The notes under the pieces are model-generated. The model was not told where the DNA came from. It worked only from the letters and a program-made list of their open reading frames with translations, and did no database searches. A program made the translations under genes and the position numbers. Source: Chondrosia reniformis (Eukaryota; Porifera; Demospongiae; Chondrillida; Chondrillidae). Taken from it: a DNA stretch of 64,000 nt. The DNA is taken from positions 1,696,501 to 1,760,500 of the forward strand of contig OX359189.1 in the NCBI GenBank assembly GCA_947172415.1. Reading direction: 5' to 3'. Numbering within the stretch: the stretch's first letter is position 1; the number at the start of each line of letters is the position of its first letter. Shown here piece by piece: positions 1-24,219 of the stretch.

Positions 1-2
1 AA

Positions 3-419
3 CTGAAACCAATCTTAGAACGCTGGCTTGATTCTGCTGAGAAGGTTGGAACACCAACTGAACCAGAAGAAACCTCTCCCGAGAGACGCAGAAAACGTAG
101 GACTACAATAGGCACTTTGGCTAAAGATCAACTAGAGCAAAACTTTACCACTCAGCCTAAGCCATCTTCACAGGAGATTAATCAAATTGCAGATAATCTT
201 CATTTGGACAAGGAGGTTGTACGAGTGTGGTTCTGCAACAGAAGGCAACGGGAGAAAAGAGTAAGGTCCTCCATAGATCATGGAGATGGTTCAAAGTCTG
301 GTGACTTGCAGGAAGATTGTCTGGAAGATGATTCCGAAAGGAAGACTGCAATGCAGGGCAGTGATCCTCCAAACCAACAGACAAGTGAAAATGGCCCTCC
401 AATTGCTCTGCAGTCTTAA
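3..419 (+). CDS. POU1F1-like: POU class I (Pit-1-like) homeodomain transcription factor, 3' end
   Basis: Open reading continues from the window edge to a TAA at 417-419 (138 residues visible). The first residues ([14 protein letters not shown]) are the end of a POU-specific domain. A short linker and a basic RRRKRTT start lead into a POU homeodomain whose recognition helix reads [18 protein letters not shown]. The residues after the basic arm and the QREKRV ending match class I (Pit-1) better than class II, III or VI. The product should be a nuclear DNA-binding regulator of cell type. The acidic, Ser/Gln-rich tail of about 45 residues has no recognised domain. The 5' part of the gene lies outside the window. 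Confidence 0.93.
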   Translation: MKPILERWLDSAEKVGTPTEPEETSPERRRKRRTTIGTLAKDQLEQNFTTQPKPSSQEINQIADNLHLDKEVVRVWFCNRRQREKRVRSSIDHGDGSKSGDLQEDCLEDDSERKTAMQGSDPPNQQTSENGPPIALQS

Positions 420-1685
420 GTAACTTCTATATTATATTATGTATAAGATAATTTTAAAAACACAGGTTCAGCATCAAATGCATGCCAATTTAACAAGTGT
501 TTGATAACTTTGTATATTTTTTTAAAGTTGTATTCTTTTCCTGTTTATTACAACTTAACTACTTAGTCTATCACTTTGTGATAATGATGCCATGTGTGTG
601 TACACAAACATGTACGTAACTAAGCCAGATAGGAATAATTTTGAATAACTTTTAATTACCTAATGTGATAGTTTTAAAATTATATTGAATAAATGCTGGG
701 CAGATTGCCCACTACTAGATCTACTGTGTAGATCCTTTGATGACCTTAAAATACGTACTAGAGATACTTGCTGCATTTTTTTCAAACAACTACAAAAAAG
801 TTTTTATTTTTTAAATTTATTGATTGAGTGACAGGTCTGTTCAGATTGCCCAGACAAATGAGGTTGTGTGTGCTGTGCCCATTACTTTAGGGGTCACTCT
901 GCATCAAACACCTGCTTCCATCTGATGGCTGCAATAAGAGGTAATTTACACATACATGTACACACAATTCACTATCTCCCTTGTTTGCTATAAACATCTT
1001 CATAACGTGACATGTACATGCAGTATATAGATGTAACTGAACAAGCAATGGAAGAGTTGTATATGTAAGGACTCTCTGTGTATACTGAAGTGTCAGAGGT
1101 CCTATAGGAGCGCACTTGTTTGGTGGTTTAGACTATGAACGCTATGAAAACATGTAAATGAAGACTTAGAAGGACTAAAAGGGCACAAACTAAACACAAA
1201 TACAATCTTCTAGAGGAGGAGCTCAAGGACACAAGGTGGGGTTTCTAGGAAACCCTAAAGGTCCCAGAGCTTCTCTTTAGGTGATGAATTCAATTAGGAG
1301 TGATGAATTCATTTGACCTTATGAATGATGCATTACCCTAGTGGCTTCACACCTTAAATCTAACACCAATTCTTAATACTTAACATTGGAGGCACAGATA
1401 GCTTATATATCAGATGATTGTAATAAAGTATTGTTAGAAGTTCTAACATCTTTAGTCACTATCTCCACATGAGTAAATGCAGCCATACATTTTATATTTG
1501 TAGAACAACAGTTACTGGCATGACTAGTCAACCTCCTCCAAATGGTATATGTACTGACACATTAACAGTACAATAACAGGAGTACAAGTGTATACTATAT
1601 ATAAAATCTCATTACTTAGCTTGTCATAACTAATTGTAATACTTCAGTATGTATATATATAATATACCATACATATGCTTTTAAT
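420..1685. other. intergenic, no gene seen
   Basis: AT-rich sequence between two convergent genes. It should hold the 3' UTR of the POU gene and of the minus-strand gene ending at 1686. I see no coding exon, RNA gene or clear repeat. Confidence 0.6.
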
Positions 1686-3901
1686 TTAAATAGTATTTAA
1701 TAGTTTCAAAATTTCATCTAAAGGATGTTGAATCTGTAAATGTTCATGTGATAATGCTTTAAGCTTGTTTAATAGATCTCCCACTGTTTCAGATTCCTTG
1801 ATTGCCTCAAAAATAGCACTATTCACTTCCTGCATGAAAATAAGATAGCAACAATGATTATATCCACTTGATGCCCAAATAGATACATGCTAATAGATAC
1901 ATGCTAAATGACACAGCAGATCTAGAAAACAAATGTTTCAGTTAAAAAACCAGTGGGCACCTGGGCGCCCCAAACTGCTTGCTGGTTTTTAGTTGTAACA
2001 ATATTAATCATATGAAGTGTTTCATGGATTCCAGTTTGTTGTTTGACTACCGTCAATTTCAAGTAAAACCTTTTGCACAGGTTTTACATGTTTAGTATTT
2101 GAAAGATTTATCATCGGTTCAATCTCTCCTCATTCAAAGTGCTACTGTATACACTTTATAATACATATACCTATATGTACCTTATAAGCCATACACAGGT
2201 GCAGTAGTAGGCAGGACTGACCTCTTTAGTAGTCAATATATGATAAGCTAGGATGCAGCGGCCATCTTTAGCACAGCTGCAGGTATAGAAAGAGTGCACA
2301 CTGCGGTTCTGTAGTAAACTGAGCTGCAAGTTTTGAGGAGAAAACATGCCTTCATGCTAAAAAGAAGGAAAAGGAATTGGATGAAAGAGTCGCACCCAAT
2401 CTTACAGTTTTGTTACATAGTAATACCTACTGTACATGTTGACACTTGTATCCACTGAGGGAATATCATTCGTCTGTTATACCAACAGTGGATATAAAGC
2501 CAAACGTATGTACATTCGCATAGCCAAAAAGTATGTACTTCATTTGGAACTCAAATTAAGATAATTCACATGCATGCATAAAACCTTAACTGGTCATCCT
2601 GTATTAACACTGATTTCATTTAGGTACGTACTTCCAGAATTAAATAATTCATAAATTTTTGACTGTTATTACAATCTCTTCAAGCAAGGTAGGGACACTT
2701 CATAAAATATGCATATATGTGCACATAAATACATACGTACGTAAGCTTATAAATACTAAGCATACACTTACAAGTTCTACTACTCTTGGTCCTAATCTAC
2801 CAAAGGGTATTCCATCCAGTAGCTCTGTATCTCCACCACAAGTGTTTTGTTTAGTCTCGGATACATTAAAAGGTTGAAAGAGTCCCACGTCAATAATCTC
2901 CTGCAAGTTTTCCTCACCGGTCATATCCTCGTTCTTAAATAGCCAGTTGTGATAGATCAAGTTGATCTCTGTAGCATCTGGTTCCACTGCTGCTTCAAAT
3001 TGAGGTGGCTGATGAATTAGTATAAAGACTTCCAATTGATGTGACTCCTATAGGAAAGTGTAGTAATTCCCAAACTGTATTCCAACTCAAGTAACTACTA
3101 GCACTCACATATTTCCGTAAACTATTCTGAAGAGGGGAAGGAAGTAGACTCAGCAGCCTTCTCTCTCCCTCTACCACAGCAGAAGAAGGAAGAAGGATAA
3201 CAAGTCTGGGAAGGGCAAAGTTATATTCATTAAATCCATAAACACCACTGCACAGAGAGACAAGTGAAAGTGACCAATTCACTGACAGTCATTAGGCCTA
3301 TGAATATAAGTAGCAACATGAATTAAGGAGTGTATAAATCAAACTCATCAATGCTTCATATGTATAACAGTCATTCATTACAGTATTCATAAATAAATTT
3401 CATCATGTTATTAAAACTGTTTATATCTCTGCATGATAAGTCGGGACTATATTGGGTCCTAGCATACAGGTTTACAATGTGTACCTACTGTCGTCCATAA
3501 TATACAAGGGTGCCCATAGGAATAATATTAATATAGACTATCTATCCTCATTGCAAGAGGAAATTGAAAGGTATCTCTTTAGCCTTTAAATAAGAATATA
3601 ATCTATCATTTTCTTCAACGAGTAACTAACCAATGTGGAACGCAATGGTAAGCTGCAAAAATATCTACGGGCAAGGGATCTTCAGAAGAGTCTCTCCTTC
3701 TAAGAGACACCTGAAATGCCTCCTCCTCCCAAGTCCCCAAAACAGTTATGTTCCTACGTCTCTGGGACCACCAGGCAACGCTTATATCTGTAAGAACACA
3801 TCTACGCTGGAACAGCTACGCATTTCCTATAACTGCGTCACTAGGAGTACTGCGTGGATAAATAATAATATATTCCTACCTGCTTCTGGAAGCGCGGCCA
3901 T
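1686..3901 (-). CDS. unrecognised 290-residue protein, six exons
   Basis: Exons in transcription order: 3901-3880, 3787-3631, 3247-3109, 3047-2772, 2356-2222, 1829-1686. All have GT-AG borders and the phases join without a stop, giving 290 residues from an ATG reading MAALPEADISVAWW to TAA at 1686-1688. I do not recognise the family. The product is soluble-looking, with no signal peptide or membrane segment, a hydrophobic strand-like stretch (LPRLVILLPSSAVV) near residue 70, and a helical Leu-rich C-terminus (KLKALSHEHLQIQHPLDEI). The inverted duplication border falls inside exon 2, so exon 1 and part of exon 2 recur on the other strand at 26283-26460. This copy is the intact one. Its start lies 158 bp from the stop of the receptor gene upstream. 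Exon structure was predicted by eye. Confidence 0.75.
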
Positions 3902-4058
3902 TTTTAACTGCATGAAACACGAACCCGGGGCCCCAGAATATATTTCTATTATAATAGACTTTGAATACTTTTTCAAACCACATGTCCATGCAGTAATAAA
4001 AACAAAACAATAAAAAAGGACAAACAGTATATTATCAATTATTTGCTGTTGGTGTGTG

Positions 4059-6079
4059 TTATAATAAATGAGATGGAGAGGAAGGTATGTATTTCATTGC
4101 AATTGGCAGTATCCTTGGCAAAAGACCAGTGACAACAACAGAAAAGATCCAGGAAAAATTGATGCTTCCCCTTAAAGGCAGTCTCATATCAAGTAGGACA
4201 AAGCCATGGAGACAAACAGAAAAGGATAGTATACACAAAGCAGCCACTGATAAAAGTATCCAAAATAAACAACGCTTGACTCCTTCTCTCCATAAAAATG
4301 AAACTGTGGCATCTGAAATGAAAATTTGATTTAATGAGAAAAAGGCTGAAGTAATACACACTAAGAAAAGAAATACATTAATAATGGCAGCCAGAAGAAA
4401 GATGTTTCTGTATGGATCTGTTGCAAGAGCCACTAAAGTGTATGGCAAATGGCCCAAAATAAGTAGTGATGCAGAAATCATATTCCAAACAGCAATAAAA
4501 AGTGAAACCCTTTTCAGTATTCGCTGATTAACCAAACGAAAAGTGAGAATTCTAAAAATACTTAACAATGGAACAGGAATATGAAATGGAATTTCAGTTT
4601 TGACAGCTATTAATGATAGTGTAGCAATGAAAAACAGGATAATTGCCAGTCCACCTATCCCAACTCGTTCAGAATAGTCAATGCAATTCCTTTCTGTTTT
4701 AAAAAATGATACCATAAGTGTATTTAAAAGAAGAAAGTTGTAAATCCAGAAGATGCCACTCACAAGAACAATACTCCAACTCAGTGCAAAGGAGTGTGAT
4801 TCTGTAGCAATTATACAGAACTGAAGCATCAGTTTGTTACGAAAGCTATACAAAACAATAGCAATAAGTGGGATCCAGATATATATGCTGAGTGCAAAGA
4901 ACCTGTGAGGTGATAGGAAACCATGTCTGTTTAAATCTGGCAATGGTATGCACCCAGGATAGCAGAACTTTCCCTTTTCAGATAGAATTCCACAGATGGT
5001 CCCTGCAGCTCTGCTATAGGCTTGGCTGTCCACTCTTCTCTTCAAAATAGTTTCAGGTAACTGTACATGTTGAAATGAAATGTGAGGGGAATTGAAAGTA
5101 GACTGAATTTGAAAATATGTATCTATACAAAATCACGTAAATATGTACAATGTAATATTATACACATGGTCATTTCAAGATGCAATCATACGTAGGTATA
5201 TGGAGTAGTTAATCATTGAAGATACGTATGTATGTGTACATATTGCTGATGAAGATCTACGGGTTGAAACGTTCTATTCCAAAGATTTAATGTTGCTGTT
5301 GCTCAATAAACTTCATATATCATACGTATGTATGTACGTATATGTATGCATTCAGATATACATACGTATATACATCAATCAAGTGCCATCTACATATGCA
5401 TGCAAGGCAAGGTTATCTATAAAATCAAATGTTTTTATTGTAGAAAACCGATTTATATAGCATGCATATACTGTCCTTGCTTGTGAGGTTTTATAACCAG
5501 TCCAAGATTTACATTTAGACTTACCACAAATGTAACTTTCATTAGAGCTTCACTGGTTCTGAATGTACCACTATTATCAGAAATAAGAAATGGCAGTGTT
5601 AAGCAGACTGCACTGTATTCCACAAGATAGGGATTTCTTTTCAACAGAATACCTGATGAATACTGAGGATAGATCAAGCCCAGCTCATATAACAACTCTG
5701 TCGCAACTACCTGATTAGTGGTGGAGGAGTACCACATTGTCCCATGGACATTTTTGTATCCATCCAGTTCCAATATAAGTCCTTCATATGGTGGCTTGCT
5801 ACATACCTCTTTCTGAATAGGAGTATTATTAGTAAAGAATATAAATAAAGTGAACTGAGGCTTGGCAACATTGATAGGGTATAGAGATTTAAGTAGTTCC
5901 TGATAATTGCTTTCGTCATTCAGTAGAGTTGTAATAATCTCATCAGTGTTATTGCAGTATTCATGTATATGACAGATGGTATTTGAATCATTGCTGAATA
6001 GACCTTTGTAAACTTTACAGCTTCCACGAGTAGCAAGGAAGGACAAACACACAGCAACTACTGCTAAAAGAACAACCAT
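4059..6079 (-). CDS. orphan seven-transmembrane receptor with secreted-type ectodomain, left copy
   Basis: Two exons: 6079-5525 (185 codons, donor GTAAGT) and 5060-4059 (TAA at 4061-4059), 518 residues. The start chosen gives a strong signal peptide (MVVLLAVVAVCLSFLATRGS). An ectodomain of about 165 residues follows, with scattered Cys and N-glycosylation sites. Exon 2 holds a Cys-containing linker and seven hydrophobic segments, ending shortly after the last. This fits a cell-surface receptor, but I see no rhodopsin DRY or NPxxY, GPS cleavage site or other family hallmark, so the family is unknown. In-frame Met codons further upstream (to 6217) would add a Tyr/Ile-rich lead that looks like intron or UTR. 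The right-arm copy at 24220-26130 is nearly identical, with one codon of indel. Confidence 0.8.
5225..5325 (+). repeat. half of a foldback element, left arm only
   Basis: Holds CTGATGAAGATCTACGGG then TTGAAACGTT and ends near CAATAAACTT, the same motifs as the foldback at 32531-32686. The matching place on the right arm (near 24975) lacks it, so it probably inserted after the duplication. Confidence 0.6.
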
Positions 6080-6413
6080 TTCTCTTTTTGCCACGGTTTT
6101 ATAACAGTTATTGAGATACGTACTGATAAACAAGAAACACACAAATATGTGTATTATGCATACATATATATATATATACGTCCATACATACCTGTATATA
6201 ATTGTATTTAGTTTCATATTTTGGGTACTTAGTCAGTATACTTTCTATTTCAACAAATAAAGTCACTTAACGAAGAACTAACCTTTATCATTCCCAAACA
6301 CTCAAATCATAGAAGAACAAAGGCAGCCATTAGTGTCACATGATATTGAAGTCATGTGATGTGCCTTGTAGTACATACTGAAGGTGTGCCTAAATGAGAT
6401 ATGTGATGTGTAA

Positions 6414-7015
6414 TTACTAGGAACTGGTAGATATACTAAATCTGGTAGTCCCATTTGAGAAGTGTAGTCCAGGTTCTTTACAGTTATATTGGTGTTATAC
6501 TCACTGCTGATTCCATGCAATTCACCTGGATCCAATACTTCCTTTCTATCTTTTCCCATCTAAATGAGTTAAGTCAATAACTTTAATGACCTCCTACCAC
6601 TCAATCCATCTTCTTTCTTAATTGGACATGTTGCTAGGTAACTAACAATTGATTTCCAATTTTTATAATTAATATCTAAGTTAATAGATTTGAATAATTT
6701 AGCTCAAAGGAATTGCACAATTTTTAAAATAACAAGGTAAACTGGACTATATAGGATATAGAGAACCTAGGCAAGCATTAATTACTAGGAACTGGTAGAC
6801 ATACTAAATCTGGTAGTCCCATTTGAGAAGTGTAGTCCAGGTTCTTTAGAGCTAGATTGTTGCTATACTCACTGCTGATTTACCTGGATCCAATACTTTC
6901 TTTCTATCTTTTCCCATCTAAATGAGTTAAGCCAATAACTTAATGATCTCCTTCCATACTCAATCCTTCTTCTTTCTTAATTGGACATGTTGCTAGGTAA
7001 CTGACAATTAATTTC
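6414..7015. repeat. local direct duplication
   Basis: About 245 bp at 6414-6660 recurs at 6783-7015 with small differences. Both copies share AATTACTAGGAACTGGTAGA at one end and GACATGTTGCTAGGTAACT near the other. The right arm has only one partial copy (near 22870-22985). Confidence 0.8.
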
Positions 7016-8956
7016 CATGACAGTTCTCCTGTAAATAGATGAATATACAGTAAATAAAGAATAGGCTGCACAATACGCCATAGTACTGGCGTATTCACAT
7101 ACAAATTGTACAATTACTTTTTAAACAGTCTCACAAGTAAGTATTCTTACAAGAGGTAAATATGCTAATCATAACATTGCAACTTTACAGAGAACAAACA
7201 TTGTTCATTTCAAGCGTCTATATAGTTTTTCTGATTCTCTAAACAAGATGACCTACCAATCAGTGTAATCTATGGCATGTACAACGCCAAAGTTCCTCAA
7301 AATAGCAAACGAGCTTTAGCAACGGCCATTTTGGATTCACAAATTGATTGAGCAATAGCGCACGAACTAAAGTAGTCTACATCATCATTCAAAACGTTTC
7401 TATCATGTGTATAGATATGATATTCAGATTCTTTTTCTACATCTGTATCCATAATTCTCAATATCCTGTGTTGTGCATGAAGCATGCCGCTTGACATGTC
7501 AATTAATGTGCTCGCAAGAGCTTGTGCATATGCTTGAAAAAGGATTACTGCTGAAACAATTAGATGTTCTTTGAAGTATTGATAGCTTAAATTGTTTATT
7601 AATTAAACACTATTCATGCAGGCTACCAGAGATGCTATGATTTGCTGTGCTGGTTAGCCATGCATGTTCTCCAGTCTAAACTCAATAACAATAATAACTT
7701 GCTGAATAGGTCGGGGACATGTACTACATGTTGTCTATTGTTCTCGAACATGATTTCCAAAACAATTTGGTTCCACGATTTTCCGCCAACTTCACGATGT
7801 TTCCCGCCGACAATTTCTAATAAAAAGGCAAGGAAATTTTCAGTCTTTGGCCTTCGGGCTATCAACTCTGGAGGTCTACTTTGGTGTGGATCGATGCGAA
7901 AACCGTGGTAGGAGCACGACCATGGTACCATGCGACAAAGGGTCATCGGTGTCCGTATAGTGGGGTGGTCTCTCTACCTATGGGTTAGTGCCTGGAGATG
8001 TATCTCACTATTAATCCTGCTTGTGTGTTAAATTGGCACTTGCGGATTCTCACTATACGACCCGTACCTGGAGGAGCGTGGGTCCAGTGCCACTACGTAG
8101 TCGGTCAGGAACCCCTGTTGTAGGCTGCAGCTTCAGGTTGGTTTAGAAGGCATTTGCATTTGAATTTGTATTCCGTTTTCGTATCCATGCATCAATGCAG
8201 TGTTTCATTGTATATCATGTATTTTCAATTCTTTCCTTACAGTTCATTGAACTGATGGGTCCCTACTCTAAAGCGCCTGGCCGATCCCAATGAGCTAAAG
8301 TCTGTGTACAGTGTTCCCAAGCTGCGTTGTGTGCACATGATGATTCTCATTGGTGGGAGTTTGTGGTCCGCCAGGGTCGGGCTTGTTCTGTCCGTAGCGC
8401 GAGGCAGTGCAGGACTAGTAACTGGTCATAGGTCAGTCAGGTACGCCGGACTGTTCCCGTGCAGCTTCTCTTACGACGCAAGTAGTGGAAGTGTCAAACA
8501 GAGTTGAGAAACCGGAGGCCATTTGGGGCACGAAGTACTTCTACCTCCTCGTGGTGTGTCCTGGGGTCATCTATATCAGATGATGCGAAAAGAAGTACAG
8601 CAAAACTACAAGTGAATGGAAGGATCAATTGCAAAAGAACATGCTGCTGCTAATACTGCATGGACTCGTAAACTCTTGAATATTCTTGAATTTATTTTAC
8701 CATTATTTTGATTATTTTATCATTGTATTTCCCAATGAATTTGTACATAAAAAGTATATTTGATGGTGATCAGTTGTGTTAAATGTGATTAAATTTTATC
8801 ATCATGATCATATATTAGCTAATCATTAAAAGTTGGAATTGCAAATCATCCCTTGCTATATATAGCCTAGCTATATGACATGCAAGCTAAAGGGAAAGTC
8901 CCTTCCATGCACATTATACACTTTTGCTTATATGACCTTCGAGTTTGTGTTTAGAT

Positions 8957-9389
8957 CAGAGAGTACGGGAGGTTGAGTACGGATCATTCACACCCCTTGT
9001 TATGTCCATAACAGGAGGTATGGGCCCATCATGATCAGCTATCATCTTCTACCACCGACTAGCAAGGATCGATGATTTTGGAGAAGCAAAGTGAGTCATA
9101 CTCCAACATGATGAACTTGATAAGATGCAGGATTAGATTGAGCCTCCTCAGATCTGCCATCACTGCAATTCGTGGTTCAAGATCCAGTAATTACGCCACT
9201 CTGTCAAGATTTGACCTCGAGTGTGTCCCAATGATCATTGCGGAGGGTCATGTTCCCTCTACACCTGACTAACCTACAAGCATGTCACTAATCACTACTT
9301 GTAATCATCACTTGTATATGATTACATGCTCAACTGTCTCATCCTTATCTTTATCACTATATGTCATTTAATTTAATACAGTAAAAAAA
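8957..9389 (+). mobile_element. short non-LTR retroelement insertion with target-site duplication
   Basis: A 14-bp direct repeat, GTTTGTGTTTAGAT, flanks the segment (8943-8956 and 9390-9403) and the 3' end is an A-run, both typical of non-LTR insertion. The right arm at the matching place (about 22380-22430) has no insertion. Inside, an ORF at 9072-9272 has the motif LLRSAITAIRGSRSS, which resembles C-terminal fragments found in invertebrate retroelements. That resemblance is from memory and unverified. Confidence 0.72.
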
Positions 9390-9529
9390 GTTTGTGTTTA
9401 GATATAAAAAAGATGCTTGCATAAACTTTCCTCTCTGTTAAGGTTATATTCCACCTAAAGCTTATATATATACAAAAATTTACTTATATGATATCTGTAA
9501 CAATGTACTTGTATATACATTCGATCATA

Positions 9530-9780
9530 TAGCCCATTTTGTAGACATGTAGCTCTAAAATGCATTAAATTCTAATGTACAAAATTAATTATGATGTATG
9601 GAGAGATATTATTGTTTGCCACCAAAACTTAAACATTTAAATAAAAATACTCATTGGATATACTTTATGGATGTATGTCTGTGAATGCTGTCGCCAATGG
9701 CAAGTTGTAGCTTCATTATAGCCCATTTGGTAGAGTTAGAGCTGTAAATGTACATTAGTTCTAGTATTCGTGAACATATA
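9530..9780. repeat. isolated diverged copy of the 170-bp satellite
   Basis: Words such as TGTCTGTGAATGCTG, the GAGTTAGAGC box and AATGTACATTA occur in the same order and spacing as in the satellite at 60441-64000. A matching inverted copy lies at about 22040-22290 in the right arm, so it predates the duplication or was homogenised with it. Confidence 0.75.
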
Positions 9781-9879
9781 TATATATACATATATATATC
9801 AAAAAACTTGCTCTTTCCATACAGTTAATACAAAAGGATTCATTTAATTAATCCAGAAGATTTACTGTTGAAATACACA

Positions 9880-16428
<6,549 letters not shown>

Positions 16429-16497
16429 TTTCGGATGTTCTGGCTCAATTGCAACAGCTGAGTCACCTGATCAATATTCGCAATAGTTGTGGTTTTT
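16429..16497. promoter_or_regulatory. 69-bp bidirectional promoter of the GH31 pair
   Basis: Only 69 bp separate the predicted start codons of the two divergent GH31 genes. It holds a CAGCTG E-box (16455-16460) overlapping TGAGTCA (16459-16465), an AP-1-type site. No TATA box is evident. Role inferred from position. Confidence 0.6.
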
Positions 16498-21933
<5,436 letters not shown>

Positions 21934-24219
21934 TGTGTATTTCAACAGTAAATCTTCTGGATTAATTAAATGAATCCTTTTGTATTAACTGTATAGAAAG
22001 AGCAAGTTTATTGTTATATACTTCTCACCATATCAATTCACAAATACTGTACGTACTAGAACTAATGTACATTTACAGCTCAAACTCTACCAAATGGGCT
22101 ATAATGAAGCTACAACTTGCAATTGGCGTTCACAGACATACATCCATAAAGTATATCCAATGAGTATTAAAATGTTTAAGTTTTGCTGACAAACAATAAT
22201 GTCTCTCCATGCATAATAAATAATTTTGTAGATTAGAATGTAATGCATTTTAGAGCTGCATGTCTACAAAATGGGCTATGATCGAATCTACAAGTATGTT
22301 GTTCCAGATATTATCTTTAAGGATAGGTAGGTGGAATATAACCCTAACAGAGTGGAAAGTTTACGGAAGCATCTTTTTATATCGTGTCGAAGATCATATA
22401 GCAAAAAATATATAATGTACATAGAAGGGACTTTCCCTTTAGCTTGCATGGAACATAATAGGCTATAGTTGGCATGGGATGATTTGCAATTCCAACTTTT
22501 AATGATCAACTAATTATATATGATCAGTCTAAAATTTAATCACATTTAACACAACTGATAACCATCAAATATATTTTTATGTACAAATTCATTGGAAAAT
22601 ACAATGGTAAAATAATCAAAATAATGGTAAAATAATCTTACGAGTCCATGCAGTATTAGCAGCAACATGTTCTTCTGCAATTGATCCTTCCATTCACTTG
22701 CTGTACTTCCTTTCGCATCATCTAATATAGATGACCCCAGGACACACCACGAGGAGGTAGAAGTACTACGTGTCCCAAATGGCCTCCGGTTTCTCAACAC
22801 TTCTACTACTTGCGTTGTAAGAGAAGCCACTTGAGAGGCGGTAGTATTATTCCCATGCAAGCAGCAGCCATAGAAAGAAAGTATTAGATCCAGGTAAATT
22901 GCATGGAATCAGCAGTGAGTATAACAACTGTAAAGAACCTGGACTATACTTCTCCAAAGATTTAGTATGTCTAGTAATTAATGCTTACCTAGGTTCTCTG
23001 TATCCTATATAGAGCCAGTTTGCCTTGTTATTTGGAAACTGTGCAATTCCTTTGAGCTAAATTATTAAAATTTATTAACTTAGACATTAATTGTGAAACT
23101 GTTCAAAAAATGTCTTATTTTTGTAGCTACTTAATTAATCTACTCTTCTTGAGTATCCACGGTAACTAGATATAGAGGAATACTTAAAATGACCTGGATT
23201 AAATTTTTGTCCAACTGGTATACCTGATTTAGGGTCCATTCTAAATGTGCTTACATTGTTCATCTGTTTTGCTTCTGTATAACCTACCTTTATTTATTTG
23301 TATATAGAAATGGCTCCATAACAGTTACTTGGCAATCATTCAATTGGAAATAGAGTAATCAACTGTTTATGTGGCTCTCACTTGTAGAACAAACTTCACA
23401 CATGCAAGTCACATAGTATTTTCAGTTAATCAGCTGATCCCAAGTGAAATCAGGCAGTTTCTCCAAAGTCATTATTATATATATGTATATAATGGATGTA
23501 CATGAAGAAACAAACATTAATTTGTTATATGTAAAGGTGATGTAATGTGTGTTCTTCATGTGCATGTCCTTTTAATAGGAGCTATCTGTGACTGCTAAAG
23601 GTAGAGAATTACCTTGTATATTATAATTATCATTAACAATATTCTGTCCAACTGTTTCACTGTAACAGCATGACAGTGGTTGACGAAATAACATATTTTG
23701 GCAGGATTTGTGTCTGAGCATGTACTATTTGAAAATGTGATGTGAGGCTAGGGAAGTACAAATACATTGGAAAAGCCATTGTAGAATATCCCTTTCTTGT
23801 TTCATTCAATAGCTACATGTTTGGGATGAATTTGTGCAGTTCCTCATGATCATAATAGTCATCATATAGTACTGTTTTTCAAGATTATAAGTAGACAGTC
23901 CTGCAAAAGAACACATTATAATTAACCATCACATACAGCAGTTTCTTCCTGGCAGTTAAATAATACAGTACAGCTAGTCATAAATATATATTTGCAACAT
24001 TTAACTTCACTGTATAGTTATTGTATATACGTATGTATGTGTGTGTGAGTTGGAATTCACTAGTGTAATACTTAATATATACAGCTGCAAATATGAAACT
24101 AAATACGATTATATACAGGTACGTGCGTATATATATGTATGCATAATACACATATTTGTGTTTTCTTGTTTGTCAGTGCGTATCTCAATAACTGTTATAA
24201 AACTGTGGCAAAAAGGGAA
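21934..24219. other. right-arm spacer between GH31 and receptor genes
   Basis: No gene recognised. Much of it is the inverted counterpart of 6080-9879. It includes the satellite monomer near 22040-22290 and the GH31-derived filler at 22828-22870. The stretch from about 23100 to 24000 has no counterpart I could find and no coding signal. Confidence 0.55.
22828..22870 (+). pseudogene. 43-bp copy of GH31 exon 18
   Basis: Matches 21399-21441 with one mismatch, CACTTGAGAGGCGGTAGT onward, ending GCAAGCAGCAGCCA. It lies exactly where the right arm lacks about 1.5 kb present in the left arm, so it looks like a templated filler at a deletion junction. Confidence 0.85.

Larger units (their letters stand above)
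6080..9879. other. left-arm spacer between receptor and GH31 genes
   Basis: No convincing gene. It contains a local duplication (6414-6660 and 6783-7015), a 1.5-kb stretch absent from the right arm (6908-8464, more GC-rich in its second half and without a long ORF), a short retroelement (8957-9389), and a diverged satellite monomer near 9530-9780. An antisense ORF at 6302-6559 overlaps the locally duplicated stretch and has no splice context I could confirm. Confidence 0.6.

Noticed and set aside
3633..4013. Plus-strand ORF of 126 codons
   Set aside because: Antisense to exons 1-2 of the minus-strand gene, whose splicing and phase are well supported.
5246..5280. Complete hammerhead ribozyme at the left-arm half element
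   Set aside because: CTGATGA and GAAAC are present, but the flanks do not pair to form stem I beyond one base, so only a core-like motif is claimed.
6302..6559. Minus-strand ORF of 85 codons upstream of the left receptor, with N-glycosylation sites
   Set aside because: No splice path to the receptor, partly within a locally duplicated segment, and not kept in the right arm.
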